Shown: positions 45,828 through 55,865, counted from the stretch's first letter. The stretch: 64,000 nucleotides of DNA from Actibacterium sp. MT2.3-13A (GCF_018139985.1 NZ_JAGSOU010000004.1:62001-126000); one strand, 5' to 3'. The notes: a model not told the origin generated them from the sequence alone. Numbers and translations: made by a program.

Positions 45828-46940
45828 ATGACCGCCACCTTCGAAATCTTCCTCGTCGCGCCCCCGGGCCTCGAATCCGTCCTCTGCGACGAGGCGCGCG
45901 AAAACGGCTTCGCCGAGGCCAGAACCGTCCCCGGCGGCGTCACGTTTGAAGGCACCTGGCCCGATGTCTGGCGCGCCAACCTCGTGCTGCGCGGCGCCAC
46001 CCGCGTTCTGGCCCGCATCGGCGCCTTCCCCGCCTTCCACCTGGCGCAGCTCGACAAACGGTCGCGCAAGTTTCCCTGGGGCCAGATCCTGCGCCCCGAT
46101 GTTCCCGTCCGCGTCGAAACCACCACCAACCGCAAATCCAAGATCTACCACGCGAGCGCCGCCACCCAGCGGGTGGAACGCGCGATCGCCGAGACCCTGG
46201 GCGCGCCCATCGCGCCCGACGCCCCGGTCCAGGTCAAGCTCAGGATCGACGACAACCTCTGCACCTTCAGCGTCGATACCTCGGGCGAATCGCTGCACAA
46301 GCGCGGCCACAAGCAGGGCATCGGCAAGGCGCCCATGCGCGAAACGCTGGCCGCCCTCTTCCTGCGCCAATGCGGCTTCAGCGGCGCGGAACCCGTGCTC
46401 GACCCGATGTGCGGCTCGGGCACATTCGTGATCGAGGCGGCCGAGATCGCCGCCGGCCTCAACCCCGGCCGCGCCCGCGCCTTCGCCTTCGAACAGCTCG
46501 CCACATTCGATGCCGCCGCGTGGGACGCCATGCGCGCGACGGGCCCGGCGACGCCGCCCAAGGCGCGCTTCCTCGGCTACGACCGCGACCCCGGCGCCAT
46601 CCGCATGAGCGCCGAGAACGCCGCGCGCGCCGGTGTGGCCGAATGGACCAGCTTCGCCCAGCAGCAGGTTTCCGAGCTGACCGCCCCCGACGGCCCGCCG
46701 GGGCTGGTGATCGTCAACCCGCCCTATGGCGCGCGCATCGGCAACAAGAAGGCGCTCTACGGCGTCTACGGCAGCCTCGGCCAACGACTGAAATCCCATT
46801 TCAGCGGCTGGCGCGTCGGCCTTGTCACCACCGAGGCCGGGCTTGCCCGCGCCACCGGCCTGCCCTTCGACCCGCCCGGCCCGCCGATCCCCCACGGCGG
46901 CCTGAAAATCCGCCTGTTCCGCACAGGCCCCCTACCCTGA
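45828..46940 (+). CDS. THUMP-domain class I RNA methyltransferase (RlmL/TrmN-like)
   Basis: 370 aa. An N-terminal ferredoxin-like/THUMP part (FEIFLVAPPGLESVLCDEARE to about residue 155) leads to a Rossmann methyltransferase with EPVLDPMCGSGTFVIEAAEIA and the catalytic IVNPPYGARIGN, the N6/N2-type NPPY motif. This architecture fits the N-terminal module of RlmL (23S rRNA m2G2445) or TrmN/Trm14 (tRNA m2G6); which RNA is hit cannot be decided here. About 190 bases without a gene separate it from smpB. Confidence 0.88.
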   Translation: MTATFEIFLVAPPGLESVLCDEARENGFAEARTVPGGVTFEGTWPDVWRANLVLRGATRVLARIGAFPAFHLAQLDKRSRKFPWGQILRPDVPVRVETTTNRKSKIYHASAATQRVERAIAETLGAPIAPDAPVQVKLRIDDNLCTFSVDTSGESLHKRGHKQGIGKAPMRETLAALFLRQCGFSGAEPVLDPMCGSGTFVIEAAEIAAGLNPGRARAFAFEQLATFDAAAWDAMRATGPATPPKARFLGYDRDPGAIRMSAENAARAGVAEWTSFAQQQVSELTAPDGPPGLVIVNPPYGARIGNKKALYGVYGSLGQRLKSHFSGWRVGLVTTEAGLARATGLPFDPPGPPIPHGGLKIRLFRTGPLP

Positions 46941-47132
46941 CACGTCCCGCGGCCTGTTTCCGTCCCGAAACATCCCCACCGGAAGCCGCCTGAGGCCACG
47001 GCCCAAGGGACCGGGCACGCGGCAAAAGCCCTGCGCCGGCGGGCGTGCAACCGGATCACGGCACAACCATCACAACCCGCCGCCGCCTTCGCCCCTCTGG
47101 ACAGCCGCCCCCGCACCCCATACATCCGCGTC

Positions 47133-47609
47133 ATGGCCCAAGCGAAGACAAACCCCAACTACAAGGTGATCGCCGAGAACCGGCGGGCGCGCTACGACTA
47201 CGCGATCGAGGAGGACCTCGAATGCGGGATCATACTCCAGGGGTCCGAGGTGAAGTCGCTGCGCCAGGGCGGCTCGAACATCGCCGACAGCTATGCCAGC
47301 GTCGAGGACGGCGAGCTGTGGCTGATCAACAGCTACATCGCGCCCTACGAACAGGCCAAGACCTGGGGCCACGAGGAACGGCGCAAGCGCAAGCTGCTGG
47401 TCTCGAAAAAGGAACTGGCCCGGTTGTGGAACGAGACCCAGCGCAAGGGCATGACCCTGGTACCCCTGGTGCTCTATTTCAACCACAAGGGCGTGGCCAA
47501 GCTGAAGATCGGCATCGCCAAGGGCAAGAAGACCCAGGACAAGCGCGCCACCGAGGCCAAGCGCGACTGGGATCGCCAGAAACAGCGCCTGCTGCGCCAC
47601 GGCGGCTGA
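47133..47609 (+). CDS. smpB: SsrA-binding protein SmpB
   Basis: 158 aa beta-barrel protein that brings tmRNA to stalled ribosomes. Core segments are [56 protein letters not shown] and [16 protein letters not shown]; the basic C-terminal tail [19 protein letters not shown] enters the mRNA channel. No tmRNA gene is visible in this window. dapA and smpB are near one another in many alphaproteobacteria. Confidence 0.96.
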   Translation: MAQAKTNPNYKVIAENRRARYDYAIEEDLECGIILQGSEVKSLRQGGSNIADSYASVEDGELWLINSYIAPYEQAKTWGHEERRKRKLLVSKKELARLWNETQRKGMTLVPLVLYFNHKGVAKLKIGIAKGKKTQDKRATEAKRDWDRQKQRLLRHGG

Positions 47610-47678
47610 GCCCCGCCCTTGCCTCGCGCCGGGTGGCATTCTATCCATTCGGGACACGCGATTGCCGGAGGCTGCCCC

Positions 47679-48530
47679 ATGTCCACAGATGACCCCAAGA
47701 CCCTCGTCTCCACCGACTGGCTGGCGGCCCATCTGAAGGACCCCGACCTGCGGATCTTCGACGCCTCCTGGCACCTGCCCACGGCCGGGCGCGACCCGCG
47801 CGCCGAATACGAGGCCGCGCATATCCCCGGCGCGCGCTTCTTCGACGTCGACGAGATCTGCGATCTCCGCTCCGAACTGCCGCACATGGCGCCCCCGGTC
47901 GAGAAATTCATGTCCCGCATGCGCGCGCTCGGCGTGGGCGACGGCCACCAGGTCGTGGTCTACGACAGCGCCGGGCTGTTCTCGGCCGCCCGCGTTTGGT
48001 GGCTGTTCCGCCTGATGGGCAAGACCGACATCGCCGTGCTCGACGGCGGCCTCCCGAAATGGCAGGCCGAGGGCCGCCCGGTCGAGGACCTGCCGCCGGT
48101 GGTGCGCGACCGCCACATGACGGTCCAGCGCCAGGCGCATCTGGTCAAGGACGTCACCCAGGTCGCCGCCGCCTCCAAGCTCGGCGACTACGAGATCGTC
48201 GACGCGCGCAGCGCCGCCCGCTTCCGCGGCGAAGAGCCCGAGCCGCGCCCCGGCCTGCGCGCCGGCCACATCCCCAATTCGCGCAACGTGCCCTTCGGCG
48301 ATCTGCTGAATGCGGACGGCACGATGAAGGACCCCGCCGCGCTGAAGGCCGTGTTCGAGGCGGCCGGAGTCGACCTCGCCAAACCCGCCATCGCCAGCTG
48401 CGGCTCGGGCGTGACCGCGGCCATTCTGTGCCTCGCAATGGAACGTTTCGGCAAGACCGACTATGCGCTCTACGACGGCTCCTGGTCGGAATGGGGCATG
48501 TACAACGACCTGAAGGTGGCCACCGGATGA
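47679..48530 (+). CDS. sseA: 3-mercaptopyruvate sulfurtransferase
   Basis: 283 aa tandem rhodanese protein. The first, inactive domain has WLAAHLKDPDLRIFDASWHLP and HIPGARFFDVDE; the second has EIVDARSAARFRGEEPEPRPGLRAGHIPNSRNVPF and the active-site loop CGSGVTA, with Cys near residue 241, typical of mercaptopyruvate rather than thiosulfate enzymes. The end overlaps the aminotransferase start (ATGA), and together they could process sulfur amino acid carbon. Confidence 0.92.
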   Translation: MSTDDPKTLVSTDWLAAHLKDPDLRIFDASWHLPTAGRDPRAEYEAAHIPGARFFDVDEICDLRSELPHMAPPVEKFMSRMRALGVGDGHQVVVYDSAGLFSAARVWWLFRLMGKTDIAVLDGGLPKWQAEGRPVEDLPPVVRDRHMTVQRQAHLVKDVTQVAAASKLGDYEIVDARSAARFRGEEPEPRPGLRAGHIPNSRNVPFGDLLNADGTMKDPAALKAVFEAAGVDLAKPAIASCGSGVTAAILCLAMERFGKTDYALYDGSWSEWGMYNDLKVATG

Positions 48531-49720
48531 GCACCCTGCTGTCCCCCCTCCCGCAACAGCCCGAGGACCAGATCCTCAGGCTGATCCGGCTCTTCGCCGA
48601 GGATCCCCGGCCGGGCAAGATCGACCTCGGCGTCGGCGTCTATCGCAACGCGCAGGGCCAGACCCCGGTGATGCGCGCCGTAAAGGCGGCCGAGCGGCAG
48701 CTGTGGGACAGCCAGCAAACGAAAAGCTACACCGCGCTGACCGGCGACGCCGAATTCCATGCCGCCATGTCCGGGCTGGTGCTGGGCGACAGCGTGGCCG
48801 CCGACCGCATCGCCGCGGCGGCCAGCGTCGGCGGCACCGGCGCACTGCACACCGCGCTCGAACTGGTCCGCGCCGCCAACCCGCAGGCCACGATCTGGCT
48901 GCCCGATCCGACCTGGCCCAACCACGCGCCGATCGCCGGCCATGTCGGTCTGGCGCGCCGCAGCTACCGCTATTTCGACGCCGCGACCGGCGCTGCCGAT
49001 CCGGCGGCGATGCTCGAAGACCTCGCCACCGCGGGGCCGGGCGACGTGGTGCTGCTGCATGGCTGCTGCCACAACCCCACCGGCGCCGATCTCGCCCTGC
49101 CCGACTGGCAGGCGCTGGCCGGGTTGCTGGCCCGCACCGGCGCCACGCCGTTGATCGACCTCGCCTACCAGGGCTTCGGCGACGGGATCGAGGCCGACGC
49201 CGCCGGCACCCGCCTGCTGGCCGCCGCCCTGCCCGAGGTGCTGGTCGCCGCGAGCTGCTCCAAGAATTTCGGCCTCTACCGCGAACGCGCGGGCATCCTG
49301 CTGACGGTCACGCCGGACGCGAAATCCCGCGGCCGCGTGCAGCAGAACCTCGCGGCGCTGAACCGGATGAATTTCTCCTTCCCGCCGGATCACGGCGCCC
49401 GGCTGGTCGGCATGATCTTGTCGGACCCGGACCTGCGCGCCGACTGGCAGGAGGAGCTCGACGCCATGCGCGCGGGCATCGCCGCCCTGCGCCGCCATCT
49501 CGCCGCGGCGCTGCGCGACCGTTCCGGCTCGGACCGCTTCGGCTTCCTCGCGGAAAACCGCGGCATGTTCTCGCGCCTCGGCGCCAGCCCCGACCAGGTC
49601 GAGGCGCTGCGCCGCGACCACGGCATCTACATGGTGGGCGACAGCCGCATGAACATCGCCGGCCTCACCCCGCAGGCCGTGCCGCGGCTGGCCGAGGCGA
49701 TCCTCGCCGCGGGCATCTGA
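48527..49720 (+). CDS. Aromatic/aspartate aminotransferase (class I)
   Basis: 397 aa PLP enzyme of the TyrB/AspC subgroup, indicated by IDLGVGVYRNAQGQTPVMRAVKAAE, SVGGTGALHTALEL, the carboxylate/PLP segment GCCHNPTGADL, IDLAYQGFGDG, and the PLP-Lys in SCSKNFGLYRERAG. The arginine that binds substrate carboxylate is in NFGLYRERAG and NIAGL context near the C-terminus. It transfers amino groups between aromatic or acidic amino acids and 2-oxoglutarate. It is coupled to sseA; cysteine transamination yields mercaptopyruvate, which would make the pair functional, but this is inference. Confidence 0.9.
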   Translation: MSTLLSPLPQQPEDQILRLIRLFAEDPRPGKIDLGVGVYRNAQGQTPVMRAVKAAERQLWDSQQTKSYTALTGDAEFHAAMSGLVLGDSVAADRIAAAASVGGTGALHTALELVRAANPQATIWLPDPTWPNHAPIAGHVGLARRSYRYFDAATGAADPAAMLEDLATAGPGDVVLLHGCCHNPTGADLALPDWQALAGLLARTGATPLIDLAYQGFGDGIEADAAGTRLLAAALPEVLVAASCSKNFGLYRERAGILLTVTPDAKSRGRVQQNLAALNRMNFSFPPDHGARLVGMILSDPDLRADWQEELDAMRAGIAALRRHLAAALRDRSGSDRFGFLAENRGMFSRLGASPDQVEALRRDHGIYMVGDSRMNIAGLTPQAVPRLAEAILAAGI

Positions 49721-49724
49721 CGCC

Positions 49725-49749
49725 CCTTCTTCTTGGCGCAAATACTCAT
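49725..49749. repeat. Dispersed 3'-end repeat, short form, copy g
   Basis: CCTTCTTCTTGGCGC followed by AAATACTCAT, starting 5 bases after the aminotransferase stop codon, in the polarity seen at other copies. The amtB terminator lies 50 bases beyond. Confidence 0.7.
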
Positions 49750-49800
49750 GGCACGACGCCCGCCACCCGCGTCCCGTTCAGGCCGCGCGCCCAGGGCGCG

Positions 49801-49828
49801 AAAAAAGCCCGGGCACGCAGGCCCGGGC
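49801..49828 (-). terminator. Intrinsic terminator of glnK-amtB
   Basis: Read on the minus strand, a perfect 8-bp stem GCCCGGGC / GCCCGGGC with the loop CTGCGT is followed by TTTTTT. It lies 31 bases after the amtB stop codon. Confidence 0.9.
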
Positions 49829-49858
49829 AGTCGGTTCTCGAACTGACAGGAAGGGAGG

Positions 49859-51190
<1,332 letters not shown>

Positions 51191-51222
51191 CGGTGTCTCT
51201 CTTGCTTGTCTGGAGGTCTGGG

Positions 51223-51561
51223 TCAGATCGCGTCTTCGTCGGTCTCGCCGGTGCGCACGCGCACGGCCTGACCCACATCGAGGACGAAGATCTTGCCATC
51301 GCCGATCTTGCCGGTCTTGGCGGTGGCGGCGATGGTCTCGACCACCTGGTCGGCCATCGCGGTCGGGACCACGATCTCGAGCTTGACCTTCGGAACGAAG
51401 TTCACGGCATATTCCGCGCCGCGGTAGATTTCGGTGTGGCCGGACTGCGAGCCAAAGCCCTTGATCTCGGTCACCATCATGCCGCGCACGCCGATGGCGG
51501 TGAGCGCCTCGCGCACCTCCTCCAGCTTGAACGGCTTGATTGCTGCAATGATCAGTTTCAC
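51223..51561 (-). CDS. glnK: PII nitrogen regulatory protein GlnK
   Basis: 112 aa trimeric PII protein that senses 2-oxoglutarate, ATP/ADP and (through uridylylation) glutamine. The modified Tyr51 is in the T-loop [15 protein letters not shown]; the B-loop shows [19 protein letters not shown] start with GGAAGGG upstream. In the glnK-amtB pair it blocks ammonium uptake when nitrogen is plentiful. Its promoter region contains the TTGCACAA repeats at 51679-51698. Confidence 0.96.
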   Translation of the reverse strand: MKLIIAAIKPFKLEEVREALTAIGVRGMMVTEIKGFGSQSGHTEIYRGAEYAVNFVPKVKLEIVVPTAMADQVVETIAATAKTGKIGDGKIFVLDVGQAVRVRTGETDEDAI

Positions 51562-51673
51562 GTTGTCACCCTTCCGGTTGGCAGGCCCCTGACGGGGAAT
51601 TCACCGCTCCAGCAAGCGAAGAGGCGGCGCCTGACTCAAGGAAACCGAAGGGGCTGAAAGGGGCCCGCAGGGG

Positions 51674-51698
51674 TATAATTGCACAATTTTTGCACAAA
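51674..51698. promoter_or_regulatory. TATAAT followed by two TTGCACAA repeats in the glnK / pbp1A spacer
   Basis: TATAAT at 51674-51679 on the plus strand overlaps the first of two direct copies of TTGCACAA (starts 51679 and 51690), spaced 11 bases, one DNA turn. The region is distinctly AT-rich for this genome. The repeats could be operator sites for the divergent glnK or the PBP gene. They are direct rather than inverted, so they do not match the NtrC consensus well. No good -35 accompanies the TATAAT. Confidence 0.45.
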
Positions 51699-51821
51699 TT
51701 GATGCCTTCGCCTAATTTTTGGGCTGGTTAGGAAAGCGAAATTGTGACAGCGGGGACGCTCCACATTTTCGCTGCAGCGCGATATCCTCGCGCCAAGAGC
51801 ACAAAAAACATCGAGGTTGAC

Positions 51822-53975
51822 ATGCGGGGCAGGGGCAAGCCGCCATTGGTGGCCGATCGGCGCACTCCCGGGAAAGCGGCGAAGAAGACGGCGGCGAAAC
51901 AGCCGGCGTCCGGCGCGGCGCGGCGCCGCAAGGCGCCGGCCCGGACTCGGCGGCGCAATCCGGTCGCGGCGTTCTTCGGCGGCATCGTCCGCTGGGTGCT
52001 CCGCCTGATCTGGCGCTTCACCTGGGGCGTGACGACGGTGGTGGCGCTGCTCGTGGCGGGGGCGGTGTTCTATTTCCAGTCGACCCTGCCGCCGGTGACG
52101 CAGCTACTGGACGGGCGCGCGCGCGGCTCGGTCACGTTTCTGGACCGCGACGGCGCGGTCTTCGCCTGGCGCGGCGAGCAGTTCGGCGGCCAGATCACCG
52201 CCGACACCGTGGCGCCCGAGTTGAAGAACGCCATCGTCGCCACCGAAGACAAGCGATTCTACAGCCATTTCGGCGTCAGCCCGCGCGGCATCGCCAGCGC
52301 CATCCGCATCAACCTGCGCGAGGGGCGCGGGCCGCTGTCGGGCAACGGGGGCTCGACCATCACCCAGCAGACGGCCAAGCTGCTGTGTCTGGGCGTGCCC
52401 TTCGACCCCGACAAGTGGGAGACCGAGGCTGCCTATGAGGCCGACTGCCGCCGCACCACCCTGTGGCGCAAGATCAAGGAGGCCACCTTCGCCATGGGGA
52501 TGGAGGTCAGGTATTCCAAGGACGAGATCCTGACGATCTACCTCAACCGCGCCTATCTCGGCGCGGGGGCGCGCGGCTTCCAGGCCGCGGCCGAGCGCTA
52601 TTTCGGCAAATCCGCCAACGAGGTGAACGCGGCCGAGGCCGCGATGCTGGCCGGGCTGCTCAAGGCGCCCACCACCTATGCGCCCACCAACAACCTCAAG
52701 CGCGCGCAGGACCGCGCCAACCTGATTCTCGGCCTGATGGAGGAGCAGGGATACCTCGGCGCGCGCGAGGCCGAATACGCCCGCGCCCATCCGGCCGAGC
52801 TGTCCGAGGCCGCCGCGGCCCGCGCGGGCGGCTATTTCGCCGACTGGGTGATGGACGGCGCGCCGGCGTTCCTGTCCAGCGACACCACCGAGGACGTGAT
52901 CATCCGCACCACCTTCGACCAGCGGCTGCAACAGGCCGCCGAGGACGCGATGAAGGAGATCTTCGAGGACAAGGTGCGAGATGGCTCGAAGGCGCAGGCC
53001 GCGATCGTGGTGATGTCGGCCGACGGCGCGGTGCGCGCCATGGTGGGCGGGCGCAAGACCCGCGTCTCCGGCGCCTTCAACCGCGCCACCATGGCCAGGC
53101 GCCAGACCGGCTCGGCCTTCAAACCCTTCGTCTATGCCGCGGCGCTCGATCTCGGGCATACGCCGAACTCCACCGTGGTGGACGAGCCGATCACCCTCAA
53201 CGTGCCGGGCTCCGGCCCGTATTCGCCCAAGAACTACAGCAACGAATTCATGGGGCGGGTAACGTTGACCCAGGCGCTGACCCATTCGCTGAACATCCCC
53301 GCGGTGCGGGTGTCGGAGGCCGTGGGGCGCGAGAACGTCCGCAAGGTCGCCGAGGATTTCGGCATCCAGAGCGATCTCGCGGCCGGGCCCGCGCTGGCGC
53401 TGGGCGCCTCGGAATCGACGCTGATCGAGATGACCGGCGCCTATGCCGGCATTCTGAACGGCGGGCGCAGCGTGCGCCCCTACGGCCTGGTCGAGCTGCG
53501 CCTGCAGGGCGACGACGCGCCGCTGATCGGTCAGGAGGGCGGCATGGGCGAGCGGGTCATCTCGGAGCGCGCCGCGCAGAGCCTGACCTACATGATGCAC
53601 CAGGTGATCGAGGCCGGCACCGGCCGCCGGGCGAAGCTTCCCGACCGCCAGGCGGCGGGCAAGACCGGCACCACCCAGGCCGCGCGCGACGCCTGGTTCA
53701 TCGGGTTCACCGCCGATTATGTGGCCGGCGTCTGGATGGGCTATGACGACAACACGCCGCTGACCGGCGTGACGGGCGGCGGGCTGCCGGCCGAGATCTG
53801 GCACGAGACCATGCTGCGCGTGCACGAGGGGCTGCCGCCGCGCCCGCTGCCCATGCTGGTGCCCGAATCGCTGCGCGACCACGCGCTTGAGGGTCGCGGC
53901 GCGGGGCGCCGGAACGATCCCGCCGAAACCGTGCTGCGCGAGGTCCTCAGGACCCTGCTCGGCCAGCGCAACTGA
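51822..53975 (+). CDS. Penicillin-binding protein 1A-type transglycosylase/transpeptidase
   Basis: 717 aa bifunctional class A PBP. A basic cytosolic N-terminus (AARRRKAPARTRRRN) leads to one membrane anchor (TTVVALLVAGAVFYF). GT51 motifs: ATEDKRFYSHFGVSPRG, GGSTITQQTAKLL, KDEILTIYLNRAYLGAGARGF. Transpeptidase motifs: SAFK in RQTGSAFKPFVYAA, SLN in THSLNIPAVR, and KTGTT. An insertion between GT motifs 2 and 3 holds two cysteines, C189 and C209. Start at MRGRGKPP, with GAGG upstream; an earlier ATG 26 codons up is less likely. Confidence 0.93.
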   Translation: MRGRGKPPLVADRRTPGKAAKKTAAKQPASGAARRRKAPARTRRRNPVAAFFGGIVRWVLRLIWRFTWGVTTVVALLVAGAVFYFQSTLPPVTQLLDGRARGSVTFLDRDGAVFAWRGEQFGGQITADTVAPELKNAIVATEDKRFYSHFGVSPRGIASAIRINLREGRGPLSGNGGSTITQQTAKLLCLGVPFDPDKWETEAAYEADCRRTTLWRKIKEATFAMGMEVRYSKDEILTIYLNRAYLGAGARGFQAAAERYFGKSANEVNAAEAAMLAGLLKAPTTYAPTNNLKRAQDRANLILGLMEEQGYLGAREAEYARAHPAELSEAAAARAGGYFADWVMDGAPAFLSSDTTEDVIIRTTFDQRLQQAAEDAMKEIFEDKVRDGSKAQAAIVVMSADGAVRAMVGGRKTRVSGAFNRATMARRQTGSAFKPFVYAAALDLGHTPNSTVVDEPITLNVPGSGPYSPKNYSNEFMGRVTLTQALTHSLNIPAVRVSEAVGRENVRKVAEDFGIQSDLAAGPALALGASESTLIEMTGAYAGILNGGRSVRPYGLVELRLQGDDAPLIGQEGGMGERVISERAAQSLTYMMHQVIEAGTGRRAKLPDRQAAGKTGTTQAARDAWFIGFTADYVAGVWMGYDDNTPLTGVTGGGLPAEIWHETMLRVHEGLPPRPLPMLVPESLRDHALEGRGAGRRNDPAETVLREVLRTLLGQRN

Positions 53976-53981
53976 CGCGCC

Positions 53982-54353
53982 TCACTGCCCGGCGGCCGCC
54001 GGGTTCGGGTCCGGGCAGCGGTCATACTGGAAGGCATAGCCGTTCCAGACCATGATCAGCCCGCCGTCGGCGGCCGTCATGAACAGCGCCCGCGCCGTCC
54101 AGGCCGAGCCCTCGCCGCTGCACGCCATGTCGTAGAGGACGGCATCCATGCCGCGCACGCTGACCGGATTCTCCATCCGGCACTGCATCTCGACGCCGTG
54201 GAAGATTCCGTCGCGCACCATCAGCGCGCCGCCATCCACGCCGACCAGCCCGCAATCCCAGGCCGGGCCCTGCTTGTAGACCCCGTCGAACCCGCCGGCG
54301 AAACCGGGGGCCGCCAGGGCCCCCAGAACCGCGAGGATCGCCGGGTGTCGCAT
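53982..54353 (-). CDS. Exported hypothetical protein with four cysteines
   Basis: 123 aa. An N-terminal signal peptide (MRHPAILAVLGALAAPGFA) predicts a periplasmic protein. The mature part has exactly four cysteines (WDCGL, MQCRM, MACSG, DRCPD), which could form two disulfides. No family is recognised. It ends 6 bases from the converging PBP gene and starts 2 bases after the mlaC stop on the same strand, so it is probably the third gene of the mlaA-mlaC transcript. Confidence 0.75.
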   Translation of the reverse strand: MRHPAILAVLGALAAPGFAGGFDGVYKQGPAWDCGLVGVDGGALMVRDGIFHGVEMQCRMENPVSVRGMDAVLYDMACSGEGSAWTARALFMTAADGGLIMVWNGYAFQYDRCPDPNPAAAGQ

Positions 54354-54355
54354 GT

Positions 54356-54961
54356 TCAGCCCGCTTTCTTGAGGTCCTCGATCAGCAGATCGATATTGCC
54401 GCGACGCTGGTCCAGCATGGCGCCGATCTCGGTCCGCTCGGACGCCATCATGTTCACGCCCTCGATATACATGTTGAAGAACAGGTTGCGCCCGCTCTTG
54501 TCGGAAACGAGGAAGACCACCTCCAGCGGCGCCTCGCCGCGCAGGAAGGCGGTGGTCTTGACCTCGTAGAAGCTCTTCACCTGGCGCGCCTGCTGCACCT
54601 CCAGCTTGCCGCCAATGAATTCGCGGAACCGCTTGCCGTATTTGCGCGAGATGTAGCCGCGGAAGGCCAGGGTGAAAGCGTTCATCTGGGACGCGCTGGC
54701 CGAGCGCGCCGCGATCCCCAGCGCCGAACGCGCGACGATCTGCACATCGGCGTATTTGATGAAGATCTTCTCGAATTCGCCATACATCGCCGCCTCGGGC
54801 TTGCCCGAGTTGATCACGCGGTTGATCTCGTTCACCAGGTCGTCGATCAGCTGCCGCGCCTCTTCGGTGTTCAGCGCCAGGGCAGGCCCGGTGAGGGCGA
54901 TGCCGGCCACGCCGGCCATCAGGCCGGACAGAACGGAGCGGCGGGAAATCTCATTCACCAT
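54356..54961 (-). CDS. mlaC: MlaC-like phospholipid-binding periplasmic protein
   Basis: 201 aa. Recognised as MlaC/Ttg2D by VNEINRVI, YADVQIVARSALG, FTLAFRGYISRKYGKRFREFIGG and QRRGNIDLLIEDLKKAG. MlaC shuttles phospholipid between outer-membrane MlaA and the inner-membrane MlaFEDB complex. The leader NEISRRSVLSGLMAGVAGIAL has a twin-arginine pattern, suggesting Tat rather than Sec export. It overlaps mlaA by 11 bases. The inner-membrane mlaFED genes are not in the window. Confidence 0.88.
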   Translation of the reverse strand: MVNEISRRSVLSGLMAGVAGIALTGPALALNTEEARQLIDDLVNEINRVINSGKPEAAMYGEFEKIFIKYADVQIVARSALGIAARSASASQMNAFTLAFRGYISRKYGKRFREFIGGKLEVQQARQVKSFYEVKTTAFLRGEAPLEVVFLVSDKSGRNLFFNMYIEGVNMMASERTEIGAMLDQRRGNIDLLIEDLKKAG

Positions 54962-55685
54962 AGGGGTCCTCATAGGGATCGTAATAATCGGGTTCCTCGC
55001 TGCCGCCCAACTCGAAACGGCGGTTCTGCAAATACAGGATGCGCGCCTGGGCGTAGCTGTCCGCACTGTCATATAGGATGGAATCGATCAGTTCGGAATG
55101 GTCGTAGCGATCACCAACCCGTGCGGCGATGCCCGCCGCGGCCGCGATCTCGGCCTCGGGATAGGTCAGGACCGACCCGATCGGGTTGAGCGCGATATCG
55201 ACCACCTTGCCGATCGCGTCCCGCTCGGTCGAGGGGCCGAGCACCGGCAGCTCCAGATAAGCGCCCTCCCGGAAGCCCCAGACATGCAGGGTCTCGCCGA
55301 AATCCGTCTTGCGCTCGGTGATGCCGATGTCGCTGGCCGGGTCGAACACCCCCGCCAGCCCGATGGTCGAGTTGAACAGGAAGCGCCCCGCGTTCCAGGC
55401 GGCGTCGTCCAGCCGGAGTTGCAGCACGCTGTTCACCACCATGCCCGGCAGCGAAAGGTTGTCGGAGAAATTCTCGATCCCCGCCCGCACCGGCTTGGGC
55501 ACGGCGCGGCCGTAGCGTTGCGAACCCGGGCGCATGAAGGTGCGGTCGAGCTGCTTGTTGGCTTCATGCACCTCGCGGTTGCGGGCCTCGAACGGGTCGT
55601 TGATCTCGCCCGGACCGCTGGGGGGAGTGCAGGCCGTCAGCAGGCTGATCCCGGCGATGCCGGCGAGGCGCAAAAGGGTGTTCAT
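54951..55685 (-). CDS. mlaA: MlaA (VacJ) outer-membrane lipoprotein
   Basis: 244 aa. Type II signal peptide with lipobox LTAC (GISLLTACTPP). Family segments: NDPFEARNREVHEANKQLD, RAGIENFSDNLSLPGMVVNSVLQ, FNSTIGLAGVFDPASDIG, DFGETLHVWGFREGAYLELPVLGPST, and ILYDSADSYAQARI. MlaA sits in the outer membrane with porins and removes misplaced phospholipids from the outer leaflet. The C-terminus is very acidic and Tyr-rich (PDYYDPYEDPYGE). First gene of the unit. Confidence 0.95.
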   Translation of the reverse strand: MNTLLRLAGIAGISLLTACTPPSGPGEINDPFEARNREVHEANKQLDRTFMRPGSQRYGRAVPKPVRAGIENFSDNLSLPGMVVNSVLQLRLDDAAWNAGRFLFNSTIGLAGVFDPASDIGITERKTDFGETLHVWGFREGAYLELPVLGPSTERDAIGKVVDIALNPIGSVLTYPEAEIAAAAGIAARVGDRYDHSELIDSILYDSADSYAQARILYLQNRRFELGGSEEPDYYDPYEDPYGE

Positions 55686-55865
55686 CGGATCGGCCCTCAA
55701 AATCAAAAAATCGGAATCCACTCTGCGGCAGGCAGGTTCCTCACCGCGCGAACATAGCCACACGACTAAAGAAGCCCAGATGCGCCCACGATACAACCAA
55801 ACCGTTGTGGCCATGAGGTGACATGTGCAACAACATGCCGGCGGACAGAAGAGGAGCCAGGAACA

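Noticed and set aside
51679-51698. NtrC binding site ahead of glnK.
   Set aside because: NtrC sites are inverted GCAC...GTGC; these are direct TTGCACAA copies, so I keep them as unassigned repeats.
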